The notes beneath the pieces were generated by a model, which worked only from the letters and a program-made list of their open reading frames with translations, was not told where the DNA came from and searched no databases. From Streptomyces sp. NBC_01431 (GTDB taxonomy: Bacteria > Actinomycetota > Actinomycetes > Streptomycetales > Streptomycetaceae), in the NCBI RefSeq assembly GCF_036231355.1, contig NZ_CP109496.1, positions 4,650,001 to 4,714,000 on the forward strand: DNA of 64,000 nt, written 5' to 3'. How positions within the stretch are numbered: the stretch's first letter is position 1; every line of letters starts with the position of its first letter. Shown in pieces: positions 24,567 to 33,500 of the stretch. The position numbers and the translations under genes are program-made.

Positions 24567-25340
24567 TCACCGCACTCGAAAGTCCCCGGAGCGCCGAGCG
24601 GCGAACAGGTCGGCCTGGCGCTCCGGCGGCAGGTTCCCCAGGGACACGAGGTGCGGGGCCAGCGTGAAGGCGCGGGCAAGCGCCCCCTCCCGCGCCGCCC
24701 ACACCGACCGCACCGTGCCCTGCACGGCCTCCGTCGGATACCCCGCGATCGTCTCCGCGCACCGCAGCGCCGACGCCAACTCCCCGCCAGGAGCGGCGAG
24801 TTCGCTCACGAGCCCCACCTCGTACGCCCGCCGCGCCGACATCCGCTCCGCCGTGCCCATCAGCGCCAGCCTCGCCGCTTCCCCGTACGGCATCCGCAGC
24901 GCCAGGTACATCGACTCGTAAGCGCTGACCATCCCGTACGTCGTGTGCGGGTCGAAGAACGTCGCGTCCTCGGCGGCGACCACGAACTCCGCCTCGCCCA
25001 GCAGATAGAACGCCCCGCCGCAGGCCATCCCGCGCACCGCGGCGATCACCGGCTTCCACAGGTCGTTGGCCTTCGGGCCGATCGCGATCAGTGGATCGTC
25101 GGTCGAGTACGGCGACGAGGGCTGCGGCACCTGGGCCCAGCGGTCGATCCCGGTGCAGAACGCCCGCTCCCCGGCCCCGGTGACCACGATCGCCCGTACC
25201 GAGTCGTCGGACCTGAACTCGCGCCACGCAGTGGACAGTTGGGTCGCCGTCTCCAGGTCCACCGCGTTCAGGCGCTCCGGCCGGTTCAGGGTGACGACCG
25301 CGACGCCGGTTTCCTCGTCGCGTTCCACCAGGACGCTCAC
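24567..25340 (-). CDS. Enoyl-CoA hydratase/isomerase family protein
   Basis: A 257-residue crotonase-fold protein. Visible are VAVVTLNRPERLNAVDLETA, the CoA-pocket motif GERAFCTGIDRW, and RGMACGGAFYLLGEAEFVVA. In the oxyanion-hole segment the usual G-G-G/A-x-E/L-A-L is replaced by G-G-A-F-Y-L, and F-F-D-P-H-T-T replaces the usual F-x-x-P-E; the normal catalytic glutamates are therefore uncertain. It may be a specialised hydratase, isomerase or hydrolase. GTG 25340 overlaps the DUF35 stop (GTGA), making this the third gene of the thiolase-DUF35-hydratase operon controlled at 26976. Confidence 0.85.
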   Translation of the reverse strand: MSVLVERDEETGVAVVTLNRPERLNAVDLETATQLSTAWREFRSDDSVRAIVVTGAGERAFCTGIDRWAQVPQPSSPYSTDDPLIAIGPKANDLWKPVIAAVRGMACGGAFYLLGEAEFVVAAEDATFFDPHTTYGMVSAYESMYLALRMPYGEAARLALMGTAERMSARRAYEVGLVSELAAPGGELASALRCAETIAGYPTEAVQGTVRSVWAAREGALARAFTLAPHLVSLGNLPPERQADLFAARRSGDFRVR

Positions 25341-25768
25341 GCGCGCTCCAGGAGCCAGCGCGGCACGGTGATCCCGTCGGTCTCGGTGAACGCGACCTGC
25401 ACGCGCGCCCCGATCCTGAGCCGGGCCGGGTCCACCGAGTCGAGTGGGGCGTCCGGCTCGGCGACCACATTGCCGACCAGGCGGATCAGCGGATCCTCGG
25501 CGAGCTCCACGATCACCGCGTTGTACGGGGCCTGCGCGGCGTAGTCGGGCAGCAGCGGGGGATGCGGGAAGACGTACGACCAGATGCGGCCGCGGCCCGA
25601 CACCCGCCGCCACTCGCTGTCGAAGGACTGGCAGTGCGGGCAGCACGGCCGGGGCGGGAAGCGCAGCCGGCCGCAGTCGGGTGCGGCGCAGGCCTGGATG
25701 CGGAGTTCGCCACGGGCCGCGTACTCCCAGAAGGGGGCGCCGTCGTCGTCCACCACGGGTGTCAGCAT
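25337..25768 (-). CDS. DUF35 protein: zinc ribbon plus OB fold, thiolase partner
   Basis: A 143-residue protein with zinc ribbon CAAPDCGRLRFPPRPCCPHC (two Cys pairs) and OB fold from RIWSYVFPHPPLLPDYAAQA. It is sandwiched between the thiolase (3 bases apart) and the hydratase (4-base overlap), so it almost certainly forms a complex with the thiolase-like protein, as ChsH2-type DUF35 domains do with Ltp2. The ribbon probably steadies the interface and the OB fold helps hold the acyl-CoA. This is the second DUF35/thiolase set in the window. Confidence 0.87.
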   Translation of the reverse strand: MLTPVVDDDGAPFWEYAARGELRIQACAAPDCGRLRFPPRPCCPHCQSFDSEWRRVSGRGRIWSYVFPHPPLLPDYAAQAPYNAVIVELAEDPLIRLVGNVVAEPDAPLDSVDPARLRIGARVQVAFTETDGITVPRWLLERA

Positions 25769-25771
25769 CTC

Positions 25772-26920
25772 TCAGCTCCTCAGCAGCAGGGCGGAGGTGG
25801 GAACCCCCTCGCCCGCGGTGACCAGGCAGGTGGCGGCGTCGGGGACCTGGGCGGTGCTCGTGCCGCGTAGTTGCTTCACGCCCTCGTTGATGAGGTTGAA
25901 CCCGTGGACGTAGGCCTCGCTGAGGCCGCCGCCCCCGGTGTTGATGGGCAGCCGCCCGCCGATCTCCAGGGCGCCGCCCTCGGTGAACGCGGCCCCTTCG
26001 CCGCGCCCGCAGAAGCCGTAGCCTTCAAGGGAGAGCGGGATGAGCGGGGTGAACGCGTCGTAGATCTGGGCCACGTCGACGTCTTGGGGGCCGAAGTCGG
26101 CCTGCTTCCACAGGTGCCGGGCGGCCGTCCAGGCGGGACCGGTCAGCGGGTCGTCGTTCCAGTAGTTGACCATGCCGTGGTGCTGGGCGGGCAGACCCTG
26201 GGCGGCGGAGTGGACGTACACCGGCTTCTGCCGGCAGTCGCGCGCCCGCTCGGCGGAGACCACGACGCACGCCAACGCCCCGTCCGTCTCAAGGCAGTTG
26301 TCGAAGAGGCAGAGCGGTTCGCTGATCCAGCGGGAGGTCATGTACATCTCGCGGGTCAGCGGGCGCTCGTACATGATCGCGGCGGGGTTCTGGTTGGCGC
26401 GGTTGCGGCAGGCGAGGGCGACGTTGAAGAGGTGGTCACGAGTGGCGCCGTACTCGTGGAGATAGCGGCGGGCCAGCATGCCGATCTCGTCGGCGGGCCG
26501 CAGCAGGCCGAAGGGGCGCGTCCACTGCGCGGGCGTCGGAAGCTGAACCGCCGTGTTCTTCCAGGGCCTTGGGCCGCTGCCGCGCTTCCTGGACCGCCAG
26601 GCGATGCCGACGCTCGCCTGTCCGGTGGCGATCGCGGAGGCCAGGTGGGCGACGGTGGCGCAGGAACCCCCGCCGCCGTACCCGACCTTGCTGAAGAAGG
26701 TCACGTCGCCCGCCCCGATGGACTTGGCGACTTCCACCTCGTCGGTCTCCTCCATCGTGTACGAGGCGAACGCGTCAACCTCCGACGGGCTGATCCCCGC
26801 GTCGTGCAGGGCGGCGAGGATCGCCCGGCACGCCAACGTCTTCTCGGATTCGGGGAGTTGCTTGGCGAAGGCGGTCTGCCCGATCCCGACTATGGCTGTC
26901 GCGTCCTTCAGGGCGGCCAT
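25772..26920 (-). CDS. Thiolase-like lipid-transfer/aldolase protein (Ltp type)
   Basis: A 382-residue thiolase-fold protein. Evidence: ATAIVGIGQTAFAK at the start, VGYGGGGSCATVAHLASAIA around the nucleophile region, DVAQIYDAFTPLIPLSLEGY, GFCGRGEGAAFTEGG, and NTGGGGLSEAYVHGFNLINE. The Y-D-A-F tyrosine region and lack of the usual active-site pattern of biosynthetic thiolases fit the retro-aldolase/SCP-x branch. It heads the operon and starts 55 bases from an operator shared with the divergent ligase gene. It is distinct from the first thiolase (11924-13108), suggesting two successive cleavage steps. Confidence 0.86.
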   Translation of the reverse strand: MAALKDATAIVGIGQTAFAKQLPESEKTLACRAILAALHDAGISPSEVDAFASYTMEETDEVEVAKSIGAGDVTFFSKVGYGGGGSCATVAHLASAIATGQASVGIAWRSRKRGSGPRPWKNTAVQLPTPAQWTRPFGLLRPADEIGMLARRYLHEYGATRDHLFNVALACRNRANQNPAAIMYERPLTREMYMTSRWISEPLCLFDNCLETDGALACVVVSAERARDCRQKPVYVHSAAQGLPAQHHGMVNYWNDDPLTGPAWTAARHLWKQADFGPQDVDVAQIYDAFTPLIPLSLEGYGFCGRGEGAAFTEGGALEIGGRLPINTGGGGLSEAYVHGFNLINEGVKQLRGTSTAQVPDAATCLVTAGEGVPTSALLLRS

Positions 26921-26975
26921 GGCCCCACCTCCACGAGCGTCACCAGTACTGACAGCGGAGGAGGCTACAGCTAAT

Positions 26976-26990
26976 CTGACGGATAGTCAG
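26976..26990. promoter_or_regulatory. Operator CTGACG-GAT-AGTCAG between divergent operons
   Basis: One mismatch from perfect. It lies 55 bases from the thiolase start and 59 bases from the chosen ligase start, well placed to control both directions. Confidence 0.75.
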
Positions 26991-27049
26991 CTATGGAGTG
27001 TCCCCTGCTCGAAGAGAGTTGCGGGCCCGGGACGGCGGAGGGGCTTTCG

Positions 27050-28669
27050 ATGGGGCTTGCGATGCGCGGAGACCTGGAGTGGGGCACGATCGCGAAGCTG
27101 GTGCGCGACGCCGCCGCGCGGTACGGCGAGCGGGAGGCCGTCGTGGAGGGCCGCGCCCGGATCTCGTACGGGGAACTCGGTGAGCGCGTCGAACGCGCGG
27201 CGGGGGCGTGCATCGCGGCGGGTGTCGCGCCCGGCGACCGGGTGGCGGTGTGGGCGCCCAACACCACGGACTGGATCGTCTCGGCGCTCGGCGCGGTGAC
27301 GGCGGGCGCGGTCCTCGTGCCGCTCAACACGCGGTTCAAGGGCGCGGAGGCGGCGTACGTCCTCGAACGCAGCCGCGCGAAGCTACTGTTCGTGACGGGT
27401 ACGTTCCTGGGCACCTCCTACGTCGCCTCGCTGCGCCGCGCCACGGCCAACGGCAGCGGCCCCGGCCCGCTGCCCTCGCTCCCGCACCTGGAGCAGGTGG
27501 TGGTCCTCTCCGACGACGCGCCCGGCGACTTCCGTACCTGGAAGGACTTCCTGGCCGGTGGGGAAGAAGTCTCCGGGACGGAGGTCAGGGCGCGCGCGGA
27601 CGCGATCGCGTCCGATGCCGCCTGCGACATCATCTTCACCTCGGGCACCACCGGCCGCCCCAAGGGCGCGGTGATCACCCACGCGCAGACGCTGCGCGGC
27701 TATGCCGTCTGGTCGGAGCTCGCGGGCCTGCGCGAGGGCGACCGCTACCTGATCGTGAACCCGTTCTTCCACACCTTCGGCTACAAGGCGGGCATCATCG
27801 CGTGCCTCATGCGGGGCGCGACGATGGTGCCGCAGCCGGTGTTCGACATCGACATCGCGCTCGCCAACATCGCCTCCGAACGCATCTCGGTCCTGCCGGG
27901 ACCGCCCACCCTGCACCAGTCCCTGCTTGACCACCCGGCCCGCGACCAGCACGACCTGAGCGCGCTGCGGCTGGTGGTGACGGGCGCGGCGGTCGTCCCG
28001 CTGCGCCTGGTCGAACGCCTTCGGGGCGAGCTGGGCGTGGCCACCGTACTGACCGCGTACGGCCTGTCCGAGGCGAGCGGCATCGTCACGATGTGCCGGC
28101 GCGGCGACCCGGCGGAGGTCATCGCCTCGACCTCGGGCCGCGCGATACCGGGCACGGAGGTACGCGTCCGTGCCGAGCCGGGCGAGCCGGGCGAGATCCT
28201 GGTACGCGGCTTCAACGTCATGCGGGGCTACTTCGAGGACGAGGCGGAGACGGCGGGGGCGATCGACCCACAGGGCTGGCTGCGCACCGGCGACATCGGG
28301 GTCCTGGACGCGGCGGGCAACCTCCGCATCACCGACCGGATCAAGGACATGTTCATCGTCGGCGGCTTCAACGCCTACCCGGCGGAGATCGAGCAACTCC
28401 TGTGCCTGCACCCGGAGGTGGCCGACGCGGCGGTGATCGGCATCCCGGACGCGCGCCTGGGCGAGGTGGGCAAGGCGTACGTGGTCCGCCGCCCCCGCTC
28501 GGTCCTGACGGCGCACGACCTGATCGCCTGGTCCCGCCGCGAGATGGCGAACTACAAGGTGCCGAGGGAAGTCGAATTCCTGGCGGAACTGCCGAGGAAC
28601 GCGAGCGGGAAGGCGGTGAAGGGAGAGCTGAGGCGACGCCCCCGCCCTCGCGCCGACGGCCTTGAGTGA
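27050..28669 (+). CDS. fadD3-like: FadD3-like acyl-CoA ligase
   Basis: A 539-residue ANL-family adenylating enzyme that makes an acyl-CoA by way of acyl-AMP. Motifs: P-loop TSGTTGRPKG (197-206), NPFFHTFGYKAGI, ERISVLPGPPTLHQSLLDHP, TAYGLSEASG, GWLRTGDIG, ITDRIKDMFIVGGFNAYPAE (A8 hinge), and the C-terminal catalytic Lys in NASGKAVKG. The segments after the P-loop closely match mycobacterial FadD3, which activates the indanedione propionate left from steroid rings C and D. That suggests, but does not prove, a polycyclic acid substrate. ATG 27050 has GGAGGGG upstream. A start at 26993 would abut the operator and lacks a ribosome site. Confidence 0.85.
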   Translation: MGLAMRGDLEWGTIAKLVRDAAARYGEREAVVEGRARISYGELGERVERAAGACIAAGVAPGDRVAVWAPNTTDWIVSALGAVTAGAVLVPLNTRFKGAEAAYVLERSRAKLLFVTGTFLGTSYVASLRRATANGSGPGPLPSLPHLEQVVVLSDDAPGDFRTWKDFLAGGEEVSGTEVRARADAIASDAACDIIFTSGTTGRPKGAVITHAQTLRGYAVWSELAGLREGDRYLIVNPFFHTFGYKAGIIACLMRGATMVPQPVFDIDIALANIASERISVLPGPPTLHQSLLDHPARDQHDLSALRLVVTGAAVVPLRLVERLRGELGVATVLTAYGLSEASGIVTMCRRGDPAEVIASTSGRAIPGTEVRVRAEPGEPGEILVRGFNVMRGYFEDEAETAGAIDPQGWLRTGDIGVLDAAGNLRITDRIKDMFIVGGFNAYPAEIEQLLCLHPEVADAAVIGIPDARLGEVGKAYVVRRPRSVLTAHDLIAWSRREMANYKVPREVEFLAELPRNASGKAVKGELRRRPRPRADGLE

Positions 28670-28956
28670 CCCCGCCCGGCGTGTACGTCAGTGCCGTGTC
28701 GCCGTGGGAGATCGCCATCAATCAGTCGCTCGGGAAGCTCGACGGGCCACAGGATCTGGCGGAGCGGGTGCGCGACAGCCAGTTCACCGGCCTGCCCATC
28801 ACCGCGGGGCACGGGGTGCGAGCGGGGCGCCTTCCTGCGCACCACCGTGATCCGTTCGACCGGATCCTGGTTGCCCAGGCACAGATCGAAGGCATGACCT
28901 TGGTGACGCGTGACAAGTGGATTCCGCAGTATGAGGTACCGGTGATGCTCGCGTGA
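28666..28956 (+). pseudogene. PIN-domain (VapC) toxin remnant, N-terminus lost
   Basis: From 28681 the frame reads VYVSAVSPWEIAINQSLGKL, LPITAGHGVRAGRLPAHHRD, PFDRILVAQAQIEGMTLVTR, the body of a VapC ribonuclease including the conserved Glu in W-E-I and the D-P-F-D-R acidic site. The first 35-40 residues, which carry the initial catalytic Asp of LLDTH, are missing. The frame begins inside the end of the ligase gene instead, and no vapB antitoxin is nearby. It is therefore a decayed toxin-antitoxin locus, unlikely to be active. Confidence 0.7.
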
Positions 28957-29053
28957 TGGTGAGGGGGCGGTTTCGCGGCGTCGTCCGTGCATGACCTCGA
29001 CCGCGTACCGCCCTCTCGGCCGGAGCGAACCCGCGGCATGGCGCAACCGCCCG

Positions 29054-29524
29054 CTACCGGGCGCGCCCACGACCGGCGGTGGCCGGGCGCGCTGTGAGTG
29101 CTCGGTCGGCCGTGGCCAGGATGTTGGCGAAGGCGTGGGCGATGAGGGGCTTGGCGAGGCGGGTGAGGGCGGCGCCGAAGGGGGCGCGGACCTCGAACCT
29201 GGTCGTCCAGACGACCTCCGTGCCGCCGTCGACCTCCGTGAAGGTCATGCGGCCGAACTCGTGCCGGGACGCCGGAACGCTGCGCTCGACGGTGTAGTCG
29301 AAGCCGTGCGGCGCGTCGTAGGCGGTGATCCGCTCGCGGAAGTAGCCGATCGTCCACGTGTGCAGCCGGACCGCGCCCACTCCGTACGGCGCCCCCGCGC
29401 CCGGCCGGGCCAGGCGGGCCTTGAGGATGTACGGGGAGCGGGTGTAGTTGGTGCTCGTGGCGCACCAGTCGAACACGTCGGTGATCGGCGCTGCGATGAC
29501 GCGTCGTACGGTCAAGGTCTCCAT
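29054..29524 (-). CDS. SRPBCC (START/Bet v1-like) protein
   Basis: A 156-residue single-domain protein: METLTVRRVIAAPITDVFDW at the start, a central strand region GAVRLHTWTIGYFRERITAY, TFTEVDGGTEVVWTTRFEV, and the long C-terminal helix PLIAHAFANILATADRALTA. Members bind hydrophobic ligands (polyketide cyclases, lipid carriers). No catalytic residues can be read off. ATG 29524 has AGGAGAAGGGG upstream; an extension to 29668 is less likely. It is convergent with the VapC remnant. Confidence 0.78.
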   Translation of the reverse strand: METLTVRRVIAAPITDVFDWCATSTNYTRSPYILKARLARPGAGAPYGVGAVRLHTWTIGYFRERITAYDAPHGFDYTVERSVPASRHEFGRMTFTEVDGGTEVVWTTRFEVRAPFGAALTRLAKPLIAHAFANILATADRALTARPATAGRGRAR

Positions 29525-29722
29525 GGTTCGTCCCCTTCTCCTGGCCGAAGTGGCGCGGTGCGGTGACCGCGCTCGACAAGTGGACGGACCGCAGGCCCGG
29601 GGTGTGACATCGCTGATTGTGAGCCCCGTCGCATGGGTGCGGCGGTCACCTGGAGGGTGGAGCCGCACCTGCCCGGCGGCGGCCCCCCCCGGTCCGGAGT
29701 GCGAGACGGGAGCGTCCGTCGC

Positions 29723-29905
29723 TCAGGTGGCGTGGATGTCCTGAGGGGTGATCACCGTGGCATGGATGTCCTGGGCGATCACGTCGGCCGGTGAGGCCAG
29801 GGCCGGGGTCGCGGTGGCCGGGGAAGCCAGGGCCGGGGTCGTGGCGGTGAGGGCGGCCGATATGGCGACGGCGAGCGTGGCGAGCACGCGAGTGGTGCGG
29901 GTCAT
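29723..29905 (-). CDS. Small exported peptide with two DIHAT repeats
   Basis: A 60-residue product. Residues 1-28 form a Sec-type signal peptide (MTRTTR, hydrophobic core, ALA-S cleavage context). The mature part contains ATPALAS duplicated and ends DVIAQDIHATVITPQDIHAT, two D-I-H-A-T repeats ten residues apart. The neighbour at 30087-30296 carries four D-V-H-A-T repeats, so the two are related in motif though one is exported. GGAG precedes the ATG. Function unknown. Confidence 0.6.
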   Translation of the reverse strand: MTRTTRVLATLAVAISAALTATTPALASPATATPALASPADVIAQDIHATVITPQDIHAT

Positions 29906-30086
29906 GGCAACTCCAGGTGCGGGGCGGGGTGTTGGACGTGCGCGGCGGCGGTGCCGGCCGTGGACAATGATCGCCGGTCCCGGTGGCGGGGCGGCGGGGG
30001 GTCGCTGGAACCGGCCGACTCCGGACATGCCGCGGCCGCGACGGCTCCCCTCCGCGCCGTCGCGGCCGTCCCCCGCTCAGAAGGAG

Positions 30087-30296
30087 CTACTTGATGGGCT
30101 CCGAAGTGGCGTGGACATCGTTCGGTGAGGCTTCCCCGGCCACCGTGGCGTGTACGTCCAGCGGCTTGATGGTGCCGTCGTTCCCGGCGGCCGTGGCGTG
30201 TACGTCCAGCGGCTTGACCGTGCCGTCGTCGCCCACGGCGGTCGCGTGGACGTCCAGCGGCTTGATGACCGGGTCGGTGCTCTTGATGTCGCCCAT
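30087..30296 (-). CDS. afsS-like: AfsS-like small repeat protein
   Basis: A 69-residue hydrophilic protein of three near-identical units K-P-L-D-V-H-A-T about 16 residues apart, plus a fourth N-D-V-H-A-T near the end. AfsS of S. coelicolor, the small activator whose gene follows afsR, is likewise a protein of about 60 residues made of short repeats with a D-N-H core. Gene order here is the same: the AfsR-like gene, then this one on the same strand after 206 bases. GGGAGAG lies upstream of the ATG. By analogy it would stimulate secondary metabolism; the motif differs enough from AfsS that orthology is an inference. Confidence 0.65.
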   Translation of the reverse strand: MGDIKSTDPVIKPLDVHATAVGDDGTVKPLDVHATAAGNDGTIKPLDVHATVAGEASPNDVHATSEPIK

Positions 30297-30334
30297 GGTG
30301 TATCTCTCCCGTTGGCCGTGCTGTCGTGATGGAT

Positions 30335-30378
30335 GAGACCCGTCCGGCCGCTCCCCCGTGGGCTTCCGGACGGGTCTC
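30335..30378 (-). terminator. 13-bp-stem hairpin between afsR-like and afsS-like genes
   Basis: GAGACCCGTCCGG (30335-30347) pairs perfectly with 30366-30378 around an 18-base loop. It has no U tract. It could end the afsR-like transcript or act as an attenuator in the leader of the small repeat gene. Confidence 0.6.
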
Positions 30379-30437
30379 TCAGGGCCGCTCAGAGTAGTAC
30401 CGCGGCCGTTCGCCCTCCCGCTTGCCCCCCGGCGCCA

Positions 30438-30488
30438 CGGAACGACTAAGTAGGAGAATGCCGGGTGGCGATAAACGAACGATGAACG
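30438..30488 (-). promoter_or_regulatory. Candidate AfsR/SARP boxes before the afsS-like gene
   Basis: On the minus strand CGTTCAT and CGTTCGT are adjacent (30488-30475), and CGTTCCG recurs at 30444-30438, 44 bases (four turns) from the first. AfsR sites at afsS are direct repeats with a CGTTCA-type core. A possible -10 TACTTA lies near 30453-30448. Weak evidence. Confidence 0.35.
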
Positions 30489-30502
30489 TGCTGTCCCAGC
30501 CC

Positions 30503-33500
30503 CTATGCGGCGCGCACGGGGGCCAGCAGCGCTCGGACGGCGTCGGCCTCCGGCGCTCCCAGCCCCTCGAACAGCTCCAGCGACTCCCGCCAGCAGACCT
30601 GCGCCCGGCCGGTCTGTCCTATGGCGGCCAGCGCCTGTCCGAGGACCGTCAGGACGTTCCCGCGCCGCCAGTCACCGCCTATGCCGCGCAGCCGGGTCAG
30701 CGCCATCTCCGCGTTCGCCGCGGCCTGCGCGGGCCGTCGGGCCGCGACGTCGACCTCGGCGAGGCGGAACAGCGCCATGCCCTCCCACAGGTGCTGGCGG
30801 CTGTCCCGGAAGACGTCCAGGGCCTCCTGGAGCCGCAGCACCGCCTCGGCGTGCTGCCCGTTCTTCGCTAGGGCCAGGCCCAGCGCGTAGCGGGCGTTGG
30901 CGCCCCGCAGCGAGTTGCCGAGCCCGTCGTATATGGCGATCCCGCTCTTCGCGAGCGCAACCGCGCTGGCCGTACGGCCCATGGCGAGGTGGATGCGCGA
31001 CAGGTTGCACAGGGCGCTGGCCTCACCGGGGCGGTCGTCGCTCCCGGAGTAGTTCTCGATCGCCGTGGTCAGGTGCTTCTCACCCTCCTCGTACCGGTTC
31101 TGGTAGAGGGCGATGACCCCGCGAATGTTGGGGGCCCAGCAGCCGGGAACGGGGTCCCCGGCGATCTCGGCCAGCCGCATTCCCTCGGCGGCCTCCCGGT
31201 CCGCCTGGTCGAAACTGCCCGCGGTGTGCCGGGCGTTGGCGAGCGCGGTCAGGGCACGCCCCTCCGCCCGTACGTCCCCGCAGGCGCGGGCGGACACCTG
31301 GAGCGCCGAGCCGGTGGCCACGTACTCCTTGGAGTTGGTGCCCGACTCGGCGAGGTCGAGGGCGGTCCACAGCAGGTCGGCGGCCCGGCGCAGCGACTCC
31401 GGGCGGTCCGCGACCTGGCGTACGCACGCGAGCAGCGGGATGGCCTCCGCGTACAGCCAGTCCTGCGCGGCATGGCGGTCGGCGAACGGCAGCCCCTCGC
31501 GCCCGGTCGGCTCCAGATGGTCCACCAGACGGTCCCCGGGACGCTCCAGGGCGTACACCCGCGCCGCCGTCGCCAGATAGAAGTCGAGGAGCCGGGACAT
31601 CGCCAACTCCCGCTCCACCGGCGGCTGTTCGTCGCGCTCGGCGCAAGAACGCGCGTAGAGCCGCACCAGGTCGTGGTAGCGGTAGCGGCCCGGCGCCGCG
31701 GATTCGAGCAGGGAGGTGTCCACCAGGGACTCCAGGAGGTCCTCGGTCTCCTGGAGCGGGAGGTCGAGGACGGCGGCCGCGGCGGCCAGCGAGATGTCGG
31801 GGCCGTCGGGCAGGCCGAGCAGGCGGAAGGCGCGGGCCTGGGCGGGCTCCAGCTGGCCGTAGCCGAGCTCGAAGGTGGCCTTCACCGCGAGGTCGCCGGC
31901 CTGGAGCTCGTCCAGGCGGCGGCGCTCGTCGGCGAGCTTCGCCGCGAGCACCGACACCGTCCAGGTGCGGCGCGAGGCGAGGCGGGAGGCGGCGATGCGG
32001 ATGGCGAGCGGGAGGAAGCCGCAGGCGGCCACCACGTCGAGGGCCGCCTCGCGTTCGGCGCCCACCCGCTCCTCGCCGACGATCCTGGTGAACAGCTGGA
32101 GCGCCTCGTCGGGAGACATCACGTCCAGGTCGACCAGGTGCGCGCCGACCAGGTCGACCATCCGGATCCGGCTGGTGACGAGCGCCGCGCAGCCCGCGGT
32201 GCCCGGCAGCAGCGGCCGGATCTGGGCGGCGTCGCGGGCGTTGTCGAGCAGTACGAGCACCCGGCGGCCGTCGAGGGTCGAACGGAACAGGGCCGCGCGC
32301 TCCTCCATCGAGTCGGGGATCGCCGAGTCCGCGGTGCCGAGGGCGCGCAGGAAGGCGCCGAGCACCGTCTCGGCCTCGGCGGCCCGCGCGCCCGCGCCCT
32401 GGAGGTCGACGTACAGCTGGCCGTCCGGGAAGTGCGGGCGGGCCGCGTGGGCCACGTGCACCGCGAGGGTGGTCTTGCCGACGCCTCCGATGCCGGCCAG
32501 CGCGGAGACCGCCATCACGGTCGTCTCGGCCTGGGCCAGCCGCGAGGTCAGCTCCCGCACGAAGGAGGCGCGGCCCGTGAAGTCCGGTACGGATGCGGGC
32601 AGTTGCGCCGGGCGGACCGGTGCCGTGAAGGTCGCCGCGGTCTCCGCGGGCGGCCGGGCCAGATCCTCGTCGGCCTGGAGGATGCGCTGCTGGAGACGGG
32701 CGAGTTCGGGCCGCGGGTCGACGCCGAGCTCGTCGGAGAGCAGCCGCCGGGTGTCCGCGTACACCGCGAGCGCCTCGGCCTGGCGTCCGCTGCGGTACAG
32801 CGCCAGCATCAGCAGTTCACGAAGGCGTTCGCGCAGCGGGTGGGCGGCGGTCAGCGCGGTCAGCTCGGAGACGGCCTCCGCGTGGCAGCCCGCCTCCAGG
32901 TCCATGTCCAGGCGCGCCTCGGTGAGCTGGAGGCGCCATTCGGCGAGGCGGGTGCGCTGGGTGTCGGCGTACGGGCCCGGCACGTTGGCGAGCGGTTCGC
33001 CGTCCCAGTGGGCGAGCGCACTGTTGAGCAGGTCGCGGGCCCGGCCCTGGTCGCCGCCGGCCCGCGCCTTCTCGGCGCCGGTGGCCAGCTCCTGGGCACC
33101 GGTCAGGTCGAGGGTGGCGGCCGTGGCGCGGATCGCGTAGCCGCCGGACTCGCTGGCCAGGACCCCCGGGCCGAGGACCTTGCGCAGCCGGGAGGCGTAG
33201 GTGCGCAGTGCGGCCAGCGCCTGCGAGGGCGGTTCCTCGCCCCAGATGGCGTCGATGAGTTCGCCCGCCGTGGCGGTGCGGCCGTCGCGCAGCAACAGTG
33301 CTGCGAGCAGGGCGCGCTGCTGCGGGGAACCGGACGGCAGGGCCTGACCGCCCCGCCAGGCCCGAACGGGTCCGAGTACGCCGAAGCGGAGCCCGGCCCC
33401 CGGTGCCTGGGGGTCGTGCTCGGCCGCCTCCTGGGCGAGGTGCTCCGTCGCGCGCTGCGGCGTCGGTTGCGGAGCGCGCTGCTCCGGTACGCGCGGCCCG

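Noticed and set aside
26993..27049. An earlier ATG for the FadD3-like ligase
   Set aside because: It starts 2 bases after the operator and lacks a ribosome site. The ATG at 27050 has GGAGGGG at proper distance.
30087..30296. A multi-core RiPP precursor (repeated K-P-L-D-V-H-A-T)
   Set aside because: The repeats look like cores, but no maturase, protease or transporter gene is nearby, and an AfsS-like reading fits the gene order better. I keep that as the main call.
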